From Pseudofabraea citricarpa (Eukaryota; Ascomycota; Leotiomycetes; Helotiales; Dermateaceae): a DNA stretch of 64,000 nucleotides. The notes under the pieces were generated by a model. The model was not told where the DNA came from and did no database searches. It saw only the letters and a program-made list of their open reading frames with translations. Every line of letters starts with the position of its first letter. Position 1 is the stretch's first letter. Position numbers and translations under genes: made by a program. Shown here piece by piece: positions 43,318 to 54,214 of this stretch. The DNA is taken from positions 868,001 to 932,000 of the forward strand of contig JAPWGK010000002.1 in NCBI GenBank assembly GCA_029641185.1, given 5' to 3'.

Positions 43318-44567
43318 CCTAGAGCTTTCTTTGGCTGGGCCGTCAGGTACCTCGGCGTTTCCAGTTGTTGGAGAATTTCCTAGAATCGTCCTTGCCAGAT
43401 GCTCAAGATCGTGGCGGCCGAAGAGCGTGCTCTTATCTGTCGCCGTGATGAAATCGCCAGACGCCCTTGGAGCCGATGCTTCCTCTCCTTGCCGCGCAAA
43501 TACGAAGTTAAAAGTGACGCGGATTCGTTCTTCAGCCAATTCTCAACCCCACACACGGTATCGTGGTTCGGATGTTGAAGACTGCGGCAATTAGGGTTCG
43601 GAAGTGCCCCCTTGCTTCCCTTGAAGAATTGTTGATGCAGGATTTCTTGAAGATTATCAGTATTAATATCTCCCTTTCCGTGTCATGCTGCACGTCCACG
43701 GGATATCTGCTGGAAACTTGACGTGTTGCCGTTGTAAGTGAAATTACCCCTCCAAACTTTACTCGCGGCCAATTTGCGAGCCTCCCACTTTCCAGTTTCC
43801 TTACACCGGAGCAGAGGATATTTTTGTTCGGGGGATAAGCGTGCTGAAGGTGCTCTCAGAAGTGCTTTTTCTGTCGCCTGGAGATCCTAGGCTAGAGCAA
43901 GCTGGCAAGCACGTGAAAGCGACAACTGAGATTTTCCTCGGAGATGGAGTTCTGATCAGGGTTTTGAAATGCTGCTTCCTCCGTTTACAATGGTGATTCA
44001 ATGTCGAGTCGAGTCGAAATGGAGTGTAGATCAAAGAGCCGCTTCTGATGCGCGCTTATGCCTCTTCCCGCACCGATGATGGAGGGGACGCGTTCCAGAA
44101 CTAGCGACGCTACTTTTCAACCTTCTCAGGAGGATATTGGAATCTGAGAAGTCAATTGATGCTCGCCGAGGCGTGACACGGGGGATGTAAGGTGACGGTA
44201 TGTACTGAGTGGCGCGAGATGTGAATAGTAGGCGACGGAAAGATGGTGATTGTCGTATGTGATGCTGGTGATGCTAGTAGTGATTAATTTGATGCTGGCT
44301 GTCTGGCTGTCTGGCTGGCCGGTTTCTTTCTGCTTTCTTGCGCAGACCAGTCTGTGATGAGGGATCTCCCTTGAGAGAGGGGGGGACTGGAACGAACGTG
44401 GATGTGTGGATGGGGTTGTTTTCTATCTGTTGATGAGTGAGGACTCAGATCCAGCAACTTGGTAACGAAGAGGCAAGAAGTAGAAAGGAGCTGTAGTTGC
44501 GGGCTGGCGGCTGCCAATATATTGTGCTGGCCTGGGCTGTCTGGTGCAACGAGAGCAAAGTCGTCAT

Positions 44568-44631
44568 GGGGGGGGGAGGTGGGAGGGGGGGAAGAGGGGG
44601 GCAGTTAGGATAGTTAGGACTGGGGGGGGGG
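44568..44631 (+). other. G-tract cluster, quadruplex motif
   Basis: G-runs of 9, 3, 7, 6 and 10 with short interruptions lie within 64 bases on the plus strand, a strong G-quadruplex consensus. Confidence 0.75.
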
Positions 44632-44756
44632 ATGAAAGTGTCTGTCCCTCGTTGAGCGTCGCGCGTGCCAGGCCTGGGGGCCCTTATTAGCCATGCCATG
44701 GAGGGAGAGGGACATGGGCCACGGGCGATGGGCTATGGGCGATGGGCGATGGGCGA

Positions 44757-44790
44757 CGGTACGGTATGGGATGGGACGGTATGGGATGGG
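44757..44790. repeat. ACGGTATGGGATGGG repeat
   Basis: Two copies of a unit like ACGGTATGGGATGGG, preceded by direct repeats of GATGGGC at 44727-44756. Confidence 0.8.
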
Positions 44791-44988
44791 CTACTACTAC
44801 CACCACTACTGCCACAGTGCCACTACTGTATGGCTCTTCTACGGCGGATCAGGTTGTCGCGAGCCAGCGGCAGCGCTTACTGCGGATCGCTAATTCTCGA
44901 CGCCGGCTGGCGGGCGGGCTCAGCTGCGTCAAGTTTTGACTTTGGGGATTACGAGATGCCATGACCGACCACTTACGAGTCAAGCTCA

Positions 44989-45049
44989 GCACCACCACCA
45001 GCACCACCAGCACCACCACAGGCACCGCAGGCACCACAGGCACCACCGT
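44989..45049. repeat. CACCACCAG-type microsatellite
   Basis: Imperfect repeats of CACCACCAG and CACCACAGG. Confidence 0.85.
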
Positions 45050-45101
45050 CAGTGACCACTCACCATTCACATCCAGCTCGTAATTGCCAATTACCTCCAG
45101 C

Positions 45102-45143
45102 GTACACGCACACACGCACACACACGCACACACACGCACACGA
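45102..45143. repeat. CACACG-type microsatellite
   Basis: Alternating CACACG and CACACA units. Confidence 0.85.
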
Positions 45144-45663
45144 GGGGGTGGCTCCCTATCAGAGCCATCACAGCAACCATCAGTCCTAGCCATCATCATC
45201 ATCATCATCGTCGTCGTCGCAACCATCAAAACCCTCAAAACCCGATCTCTATCACAAACGCCTCTTGTCAATCTGTCTTTCCCTCTCCCGCTTCCGCTGT
45301 CCTCACTTGCATGCATTACTGCCTCACGGGCCTCACGTCACCCGCGCACCGCGGCTTTCCGGCACAGTGGGAAGGCTTTCCATATTGAACCATGATTGAC
45401 GCCGGCACATCAGCACTCGATTTGGGGGACGTCGCCTCAAAAAGAACAAACCAGTTAATCGCTGCTAGGCCGAAGCAGACCATGTCCCCCCCCCCCCTCC
45501 CTCGCTCCATGCCCTGGTCTTTGGTCCCCTGGTCCATCTCAGAACGGGCGACCCTCGGGTGGTTGTGCGACAGGTTCACAGGCTCGACACTGCGACAGGC
45601 TCGATAAAAGCCAGTTGCCAGCTGAGCGGCTGCTCGCTTTGCCTTTGCGTGCGCTACACGACC

Positions 45664-45691
45664 GCTGCTGCTGCTGCTGCTGCTGCTGCTG
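45664..45691. repeat. CTG trinucleotide run
   Basis: About nine uninterrupted GCT/CTG units in DNA without a supported gene. Confidence 0.9.
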
Positions 45692-48600
45692 CACAGTGCA
45701 CACACATCACATCTCCCTGGTACCACCGCGCCTGTTCGCGATCCCTGTCCGGCCTGCTCATTGGACAGCTCGTCATATTATTGGCTGATCCTGCCTCGGC
45801 CGTTGTCTGCATTCGGGCAAGGCTGCCATGTCCAGAGAACATTTCCAGAGACGTGCACATCGCACCAGGGCCTATTATTGCCCTCTCATCCTCTACGCCA
45901 TCAGGCTTCAGCGTCTCTCGACTCACCGAGTTTTCGATCGCCAGATGAGGGTCCGCCATGGTATCATGCTGCTGGGTGGGCGACGAGCGAGGGTGGGGAG
46001 AGGGAGAGAGAGTGAGAGAGAGGCAGATAGAGTGAGAGCTGCGGAGGATAACACCGCCGTCCTTAGACCACTTTGCGCACACTGCAACGCTTCCCGGTCA
46101 ATCAAGTTTGCCGCGTCCAAGAAGACTCAAGACAATCCACTCGGGCTGGCCATGGCCACGCTAGTCACCGACCACCAGAGCAACAATAATAGTGTTACCA
46201 TCACCACCACCATCACCATCACCTATCTCGCCCAGCGATCCGTGCCTGGCAGACATATCAGAAAAGCAAGCCGCAAGCGGTACCCATTGGCCCCAGCCCG
46301 TCGCAACTTGAGCGGGCCAGCGTCCGCATATAGCTGGCACACACCACGCAGCACATAGGTAGCTAGCTCGCTGCTGGACGCGTTCAACCTCACTCCGGTA
46401 CGCTATCCTGAGGGATCCTGATGAGGATGATGGGTGGGCGATTACAGTAGAGCCCAAGGACCGCCCTAGCACCTGCTGAGGCCCCGGTCAGTTACCGAGG
46501 GTGGTCTGCGTCTGTTCAGCATGAAACAACCATAATGCTCCGAAGGCAAAGGGATCGTGGCAAGATTGCAGACAAATATAGCATCTGATAATCGCTCGTT
46601 AGTAATGTTAGTAATACGGCGAGGTAGCTTAATCTGATCACAGCGCAGCGGGACGAACAGACATGATGTACCAGCTAGTCCAATGACGGCGGCCATGGAT
46701 AGCGAATCGCTGGAAGAGCAGGTGACTGGTTTGTGATGGACATGGAACACTGTGCCAGGCGTGCCTCCGTACAGCGAGATACAGGCCCTCATAGTTTCGA
46801 TGCGAACTCTAATGCTTCCCTAGATTTCATCTTGCAGCCAGCCGGCACTCGAGTCTCCAGGACGGGACAGACCACGCACTGCATCACAGTTCTCAAGGTT
46901 TCGGGCAGCCAGCCAGCGTCGCGGTAGGGTTCCAATGTTCCATATCACAAGCAGGCCGAGGAGCAGAGGTAAGGTAAGACAGACTGGGAGACTGACTGAG
47001 TGAGTGACTGACAGGCCGTAAGTACAGTAGCAGCGGGTAAGACGAGTGAGTCGGTAACTACCGCTATGGAGATCGGCACAACAATTACAGCACAGTGTGA
47101 ATCGATGAATACGGCCCGTCGCAGAACCTTGGAAGCCAGCACTACATACAATACTAAGCAACAGTAGGATGAGAACTCAACCGGCTGTCCCAAAGGAGAA
47201 GAATGGGAAAAGCAAAGTGGCAAGGGACAGATCCCATTGGCCAAGGTACGCGTCGCATGGCACGCACAAGAATAATGACCTTCTTCTCGGTCACCCAGTA
47301 TCAGTCACCACTTTCGAATTTTAGCCGCGTCAACGTCACTTCGGCTGCCAATTCCAGTGCCTCCCTCCGTGCCTGGGCGCTGGACACAGGACAGGACAGC
47401 GCCTGGCAAACTCAAATGCGCTCGGATCGTTGAATGTCCATGGACCACTATTCTTATGTACGGTATGTACAGTACCGTACCAATACAGCCGCTGCAGCGC
47501 AACTGCAAATGGCCGCCGCGCCTTTCCCATCAGGATAGATGACTACTACCAAACCACCCCGACCTGATTCTTGCGTTACCAGCTCCTCTGTGCGACGGCG
47601 GGGTCGAGGCCTCCAATTACTACCGCGTCGTAGAGCCGATTCTGCAAGTTTCACCCACATTGTTCACATCAGATATACTAGGGTTCTGCGGACATGGCGT
47701 TGCGGCTTCAGGACGAGCGGGCGACGAGGGACCTCATCAATTCAACGCACATGGCCACCTGACCACGCCCACGCCCATCCCTGCCTCACTTAGAGCATAC
47801 CCGGTCGTGCATCTGGCAGCCACTCAAGCGACGTTCGCGCCAATGTGCGCGCTGCTTCCACCGGTCGCACGGTTTTAGCCGCTGTAATACATGCTATATC
47901 GAGGTCGTTATTACATGGCCGTCTCGGGTGTGCGTTGGCGACGTCTCTCTACGCGTTAACTGTCGCCGGCGAGGCAGGACCAGCCGAGGAGTTATCCGGC
48001 ATCCCCGTCGCTATTTGATTTGGTGCGGAGCATTACCTGACTTTGCACAAGCATCGAGTCTATCGCGCCCTGCGCGCTAGCCTTAGGCGACACCAGGCGA
48101 CAAGAGACGACACGAGACGACCCGTGAGTTTACCGATCAGCTGACACTTGACGACTCATCTTCATACTATTCTTGGGTCACACCTCACTCTATCACCACC
48201 ACCACCACCACCAACCTTACTATCACGACGGAAAAGAAACCCTCAAGGTACCTCTTCAACCGTTATCAGCACAGAAACGCCCCCTGTACCGAAATATGTT
48301 ATCAGCACCGACCACTTTATTTTTATTTTTATTATTTGACTCCACGGCAACGACCTACCAATCAATGCCAGATGCTATAGCCGCCTAACTTCGTAGCAGA
48401 CTTCCAGGCGCTTACGCTCCCCATTATCAAGCGCTCTCCGCATTCTTTTGATGCCGTTATTCTGCTCTGCTTTCCAGGTCTCCATTCACAAAGGGTTTCC
48501 CTACACCCTTAAAAATAGCTTCGACGTCAGCGTTGCATCATAGGCCAGGGCAAAATCTTCAAAAATAGTAAGTGTACCTGCATGGCGTCTCTGCACGACA

Positions 48601-50698
48601 GAGGTCAGGGCCAGCGTCTCGCCTTCTATGCAATCACACAAGGAGAGATTGTTCCTGGGTCTGTTGTAGGTCGATTGATCGCTGCTTGGCTTGTTGTTGG
48701 AGTTTCCAGAGATGCTATGAGGCTGAAATCCAACTCATTAAGGTCAGATGTAAGCGCCCATGCAGGTACATATTCCACGTCTACGATACCGCGAGGCTGT
48801 GCCAGCGCTATATGAGATTATTCCTAGTCGCATTGTTTCAGGTTCCTATTGACCATGTTCTGCGAAGCATAATGACATAGATGGATAGGCCGGTGACGCT
48901 TCTATAGATCTCGGCGTTTATGGTCTCGTTTTGACTGGCCTATATCCTCTTAGATATTTGTGTTTATACAGGCTACCCAGTGGGCCCCACGAAGATACCC
49001 CGAAATAGATGTTCCAAGATAAGTATCTAGGCGCCATCGACGTGGAAACTATGACTGCCGAGCAAACATTATCTATATGCAAGCGCCTTCCTCGGGGGAA
49101 AGGCCTTCTTCTGTCTTTTCTTTACCTCGATGCTAGGTATGGATCAGTTCCAGAATATGTCCTGCAGTTGTAACTGCATCCTGTAGAGATCTCATCACAA
49201 TTCCGGCTATAATTGTCACTCGCCAGCGTTTTTGTGCTATTTGTGACATCCAGAAACTTGGTAAGCGAAGCGCAGAATACTCTATCCCCTAGGTACCTAG
49301 ATTCATTGCGTTTCTCATGCTACATTGAATTTGCGGCCACATGCACTACCAAACTTGTTGTCACATCCCCAATTTTCCTGCTCAGGCGCGCGGTCTCGAA
49401 ATTTTTCTATCTCGCTTAGGAAGTATCTGTACATTGCTTTGGACCAACCTTTCGGACAGGTTAAAAATAGTTCACCAATTTCCAGATATCAATTCTTCTA
49501 GAATAGTCGTTGATGCATTCTGGAGAATGGCCCTGGGTTGTTTTCAAATGCATTTATATCCGCAGTGTGCATTCACGGAAGGTTACCCGACTCATCGACT
49601 TGAGCAACTAAGTCGTATGTTCAATAAACCATTCTTCTTCCGTGGTGGTTAGTCTTAGCCATATTGTTTGTTTGTCACCTTGGTTTTTTATATCCCGGAC
49701 GCGTTACCCCATGCTACCAACAGGGAAGGTGTGCATTGGAGATGGAAATTTCACTTTAGTATTCCAGTCACATTTTTGCATCAACCCTATTTGTAGAAGT
49801 GGGTTCAAAACGGCCATCGAAATTGCAGAGACTCATATCCTTTGCCATGTGAGAAGATTTCAGAGATTTGGAGGTGCTGCTGGCTTAATTCTGCAACTAC
49901 AAACAGGTAAGGCAAGCTATGCATGTGAGCATAGGGACGTTATCTTTGCTATCCATTTCAGTGTAGCCAACAGCTCCGGAATTAAGATTTAGACGGATCT
50001 TCTTAGATGATCATCGTTGAAACCACAAGGTCAATTGTTCTCTGTCGATGCAATAATCAAATTTCTCATTTAAAAAGTAAAGCGAACTCCAAGCGAGACA
50101 AATTATCAAACCGGGCCTCGAATCTGGACAAGAGGTAGACTATACCACAGGGAGAATTGGGAAGGGATCTAGTCGTATTGTCCCAAATTCTTGATGTGAA
50201 TTAGATCATGGTTCCTAGTTCCCAGTTGATAGATAAATTACTTTACCTAAGGTTGGGATCATCCCACGAGGTCCTTAAATTATGGAACTATGCAACTATA
50301 GTCTACCTTTGAAGTCTTTGTGTGTTATAGCTATTAATGCAGTTAACACAAGGAGTATTTGATCGCTTTAAATGCGGTAGTTTGTCTGTTTAGCCAAAGG
50401 CATTCGCTCAAAAGCCGCCAGGTAATGTAAGTAAATTGAGGTCTTACAGCCACGTTCTTGTACTTGGCCAATGTGTAATATTCCAGACCTCCCATTAAAG
50501 TAATTCCATCATGGAAATCCTCAGCAGCACCAAACCCAATCCGTAGCTTGAAGACAGGACAGCATAAATCTTGGTTGCTTTAGTGGGTGCCGCACGTGAT
50601 CCTTATCGCGCGAGATCTTGGCGGGAGCGGCAAACGATAAAGATATTTTCTTCGAGGAAAATCCTCAGCGAGCCCCCCAGCAAGACAACAGTAAGGAA

Positions 50699-52954
50699 AT
50701 GGCTGCCACGAGTAGCACGACGTCCTCAATGACCTCGACCTCGCACACGCTGACGGCGCTCCCCAAGCCGTCCACGGCTTCTGCCGCTGAACATGCGGCC
50801 AAGGACCCCGTTGCTGGTCTCCTCGCGGCCCTGGCTCCCGCTAATCGACATGTCTTTATTCAGCCCACGTCGAGCCTGCCGGATGCGAGTCTGGAATTCG
50901 CAAAAGCTACGCTGGATGGGTTTGCGGGCCAGCTAGGAGACGAGCAGATTGCGAGACAGAAGGAGGAGCGCAAGAAGCGGAAGAGAGGGGAGACCGGCTT
51001 GGGAGATGGGGAGGTCTTGAAAATAAGAAAAGTGCACACGCAGGGATTCGAGGTCGAGCAGGTCTGGGAACAGGCCAGACGAGTAATTGACGCTCTGAGA
51101 GGTGACGCTGAGAAAGTACTTGCGGAATTGGGTCCTGCTGCAACGGAGAGTGAAGAGGATAGCGAGGATGTTGGACTGAATGTACTCGAGTTTGATGAAG
51201 AGGGATTTGAGATTGGCTCGGATGATGAGGATCTAGAAGAAGATCTTGAGGGATCACAAGATGAGTCTGAATCGGAAGAAGACGGTGGTGAAGATGAGGA
51301 AGTCGAGGCAGGTGAAGAAGACGAGCTATTGGATGAATTAGATGGCGAAGATTTTGATGAAGAGGACGAAGAGAACTCTCAAAATTACCAAGAGAACACA
51401 GAGACGTTTGAGGAAGATCCCCATGGCTTAAATGATGGGTTCTTCTCTATCGATCAATTTAACAAACAGACCGAGTTCCTCGAACAGCAAGACGCCGCTG
51501 CGGATCCCTACACAGGAGAGGCAAGCGACGAAGAAGAAATTGATTGGGATGCAGATCCAATGTCAATTGCACCAAAGCCAATCTCAAGTTCTCGGAAAGC
51601 TGCTGCTATGGACACCGAAGAGGAAGAGGAAGAGGAGGAAGATGATGAAGATGGACCTACCTTCGGAAATATGGATCTCAATGCACCTGAAGGCGATAGC
51701 GAGGAGGATGACGATGACGGCGAGATGGAGGTGGACGATGAACCCTTGGGTGATAACACCAACGAAGTTCTATATAAAGACTTCTTTGAGCCACCTCCAC
51801 GAAAAATAGGAAAAGCAGAACGTCAAGCAAATTACCTTGAACGCCAGGCTCGGAAACCAAAGGCTGCTGTGCCCGAAGATGAAGCAGCTGGTATCGAACG
51901 TGCAATGGCCGATGTTCGCCGCGATCTCTTCGATGACGCCTCTGACAATGAAGATTCACAAGATGCATTATCAGATGTAGACCCAGCGGATCCTAGATCA
52001 AGAAAATCTGCCCATGAACGAAGACAAGCCAAATTATCAGAAGAAATTCGACGTCTTGAAGCAGCTTCAGTCCAGAAACGCGAATGGACTTTGTCAGGAG
52101 AGGCTCGAGCTGCTGATCGCCCAATCAACTCGTTGCTTGAAGAAGATTTGGACTTTGAACGTACAGGAAAGCCTGTTCCGGTCATCACAGCCGAGGTCAG
52201 CGAGAGCATAGAGGAATTGATCAAGAGACGTATCCTAGCACAAGAATTTGACGAGGTTATTCGTCGCCGTCCAGATGCTCTCAGTACACCGGCCAATACA
52301 AGACGAGGCCAATTCGAACTCGACGACAGTAAACCAGTTCAAAGTCTCGCTGAGATGTACGAGGAGGAACACGTCAAAAATAACAACCCTGACACGTATC
52401 TCAGCAAAGCCGACGAGAAGCTACGCAAAGAAGAGAAGGAGATTGAAGGCCTATGGAAGGAAGTCAGTGCAAAACTGGATTCCTTAAGCAGCTGGCATTA
52501 CAAGCCTAAGCCCGCAGCACCTTCGCTAACAGTCGTTTCCGACGTCGCTACGGTGGCTATGGAGGATGCTCAACCTACCACAGCAGCTGGAATTTCAGGC
52601 GGCGAGAGTATGCTTGCTCCTCAAGAAATCTACAAGGCTGGTCAGGAGAAGGGCAGTGTGGAGAAGGGAGAGATTGTGCCAAAGAGCGGAGCACCTGTTG
52701 CGAGACAAGAGATGACGAGAGAGGAGAAGCTGAGGAGGAGAAGACGCGAGAAGGAACGCATTAAGAAGAGAGGTGGCGAGGAGCAGAACAACAAGGCCGT
52801 TAGCAAGAAGGAACAGTTTAAGAGAGATACAGTAGGAGAGTTGAAGAAGGCTGGTGTCAAGATCATCGGAAAGAGGGGAGAGGTTCGTGATGTCGATGGC
52901 AACAAAATTAAGGATACTGCGGCGCTCAATGGTGCTGGTGGTTTCAAACTGTAG
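50699..52954 (+). CDS. mpp10: U3 snoRNP protein MPP10 (SSU processome)
   Basis: A single exon. The first ATG is at 50699, giving 751 residues. The frame is open 27 codons further upstream, but only from TTG. Residues 1-135 include P-A-N-R-H-V-F-I-Q-P and a basic K-K-R-K-R-G block, then F-E-V-E-Q-V-W-E-Q. A very acidic stretch runs from about 150 to 380. The conserved Mpp10 core includes D-F-F-E-P-P-P-R near 390, N-S-L-L-E-E-D-L-D-F near 480 and E-L-I-K-R-R-I-L-A-Q-E-F-D-E-V near 505, and the C-terminus is basic. MPP10 works with Imp3 and Imp4 to dock U3 snoRNA on the pre-rRNA in the 90S particle, for 18S cleavage. An AATAAA lies at 52970-52975, just after the stop. It is convergent with the dehydrogenase gene, 139 bases between stops. 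Confidence 0.93.
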   Translation: MAATSSTTSSMTSTSHTLTALPKPSTASAAEHAAKDPVAGLLAALAPANRHVFIQPTSSLPDASLEFAKATLDGFAGQLGDEQIARQKEERKKRKRGETGLGDGEVLKIRKVHTQGFEVEQVWEQARRVIDALRGDAEKVLAELGPAATESEEDSEDVGLNVLEFDEEGFEIGSDDEDLEEDLEGSQDESESEEDGGEDEEVEAGEEDELLDELDGEDFDEEDEENSQNYQENTETFEEDPHGLNDGFFSIDQFNKQTEFLEQQDAAADPYTGEASDEEEIDWDADPMSIAPKPISSSRKAAAMDTEEEEEEEEDDEDGPTFGNMDLNAPEGDSEEDDDDGEMEVDDEPLGDNTNEVLYKDFFEPPPRKIGKAERQANYLERQARKPKAAVPEDEAAGIERAMADVRRDLFDDASDNEDSQDALSDVDPADPRSRKSAHERRQAKLSEEIRRLEAASVQKREWTLSGEARAADRPINSLLEEDLDFERTGKPVPVITAEVSESIEELIKRRILAQEFDEVIRRRPDALSTPANTRRGQFELDDSKPVQSLAEMYEEEHVKNNNPDTYLSKADEKLRKEEKEIEGLWKEVSAKLDSLSSWHYKPKPAAPSLTVVSDVATVAMEDAQPTTAAGISGGESMLAPQEIYKAGQEKGSVEKGEIVPKSGAPVARQEMTREEKLRRRRREKERIKKRGGEEQNNKAVSKKEQFKRDTVGELKKAGVKIIGKRGEVRDVDGNKIKDTAALNGAGGFKL

Positions 52955-53093
52955 GCGTAACCAGCATTTAATAAAATTCATTCACCGGTCCACATTTGAG
53001 TACTGCAAAGTCTCGAACGCATAAGCTCATTCAGCTAGTAGTTGATTATTATATTTATACATTTCGGTCACAACCGACCTGTTCTCTCGCCGT

Positions 53094-54214
53094 CTAACTG
53101 CCAACAATAACTCCTCCGTTGGGGTGCAGACTCTGTCCAGACATGAAGCTACTATCCGGGCTGGCAAGGAAGACGAAGCAAGTAGCAACCTCGGAAGGTT
53201 GGCCAGGTCTACCCATCGGGCTTGTGAACTCTTTCTGGGCCTGTTCATTCATGGTTGCTGGGATCAGAGGAGTCCAGACTGATTTCCTATTAGTTCTCGG
53301 TTGTTGAAAAAACAAGATCTCACAACTTACTGGGTCCCGGACAGACAGCATTAACTCTAATTCCCTTGCCAACCTGCTGGTTTGAAAGACCACGCGTGAA
53401 GGCTACAATGGCACCCTTGGTTGACGTGTAATCCAGCAAGTCTGGGCGGCCGATATAGTGGTTTACCGACGCACAGGTGATGATGGTGTCGCCACGCTTC
53501 ATCTGTGGAAGGGTATATTTGGACAGGAAGAAGAAAGGGTGGATATTAGTATCGAAAGTCTTGATCCATTGCTCCCTGGTAGCAGTCAGATTCCACTCTC
53601 TTTCAATCCCCCAAGCAGAAAATGAAAACCAGGGAAGTACGTACTCGGGCAGGTCGGCAATCGACTCCCTCATCATTTGGAACCCGTGATTCAGCACCAA
53701 GATGTTAATGCTCCCCATCACCTCGGTCGCCTTGGCCACGACGTTCTTGCACGCCTGGGCGTTCCGCAGGTCCGCTGTTATCAGGTGCACCTTGCCGCCC
53801 TTCGCCAGCACCAGCTTCTCCGTATCGCGCGCGTCCTTCTCTTCTTCGGCCAGGTACACGATGGTCGACTCGGCCCCCTCCATGGCGTACAGGACTGCTA
53901 TCGCCCGTCCGATCCCGCTGTCTCCCCCGGTGATCAGCGCTTTCTTGCCGGCTAGCTTGCCTGCGGCTTTGTACAGCTGGTAGCCGCCGTCGTCGCTTGG
54001 GAGCTGGTCGTTCACGGGATCTTGCCCGGGCATCTGCGTTTGCTGCCCGGGCACGCTCTCTTGGTGTGAGACCGGGACTTCGTGTCCTGGTTGTTTGTAT
54101 TGTTAGCATGCTTGGTTCTTTCAATTGTGGTTGTGGAGTTGTGGAGTTGAGGATATATAAGCAAGGACTTGGGGGAAAAAATATCTTACCAGACTCGAAT
54201 TGGGATTTATCCAT
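53094..54214 (-). CDS. Short-chain dehydrogenase/reductase (YghA-like)
   Basis: Four exons, minus strand: 54214-54190, 54086-53645, 53575-53331 and 53278-53094 (298 residues). The 69-base third-intron candidate (53644-53576) stays open in frame, but removing it restores D-L-P-E-E-Q-W-I-K-T-F-D-T-N, the normal family sequence. The last splice restores P-G-P-I-W-T-P-L-I-P. The NAD(P)-binding motif T-G-G-D-S-G-I-G is at residues 61-68, N-H-G near 141, and the catalytic Ser192, Tyr205 and Lys209 in S-V-N-H-Y and Y-T-S-T-K are all present. It belongs to the classical SDR group with a Pro/Gln-rich lead, like bacterial YghA and general-stress SDRs. Substrate unknown; a stress or polyol/aldehyde role is inferred. 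No targeting signal is seen. Confidence 0.9.

Larger units (their letters stand above)
43318..50698. other. Long gene-poor stretch
   Basis: About 7.4 kb with no supported gene between two well-defined genes. The first few hundred bases should hold the leader and promoter of the Zn2Cys6 gene. 44.5-45.7 kb is crowded with G-tracts, CACCAG, CACACG, ATC and CTG microsatellites. 46-50.6 kb has mixed composition and short frames such as 49642-49992 (116 codons) with no family pattern. It could hold noncoding RNA or long-decayed repeats; I cannot show either. Confidence 0.5.

Noticed and set aside
49642..49992. 116-codon frame in the gene-poor stretch
   Set aside because: Cys/Ile/Phe-rich but matches no family I know, and neighbouring frames are equally long by chance.
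53705..54214. 169-codon Arg-rich frame that shares the dehydrogenase start
   Set aside because: It reads through the first intron into the wrong frame; splicing at 54189/54087 restores the dehydrogenase.
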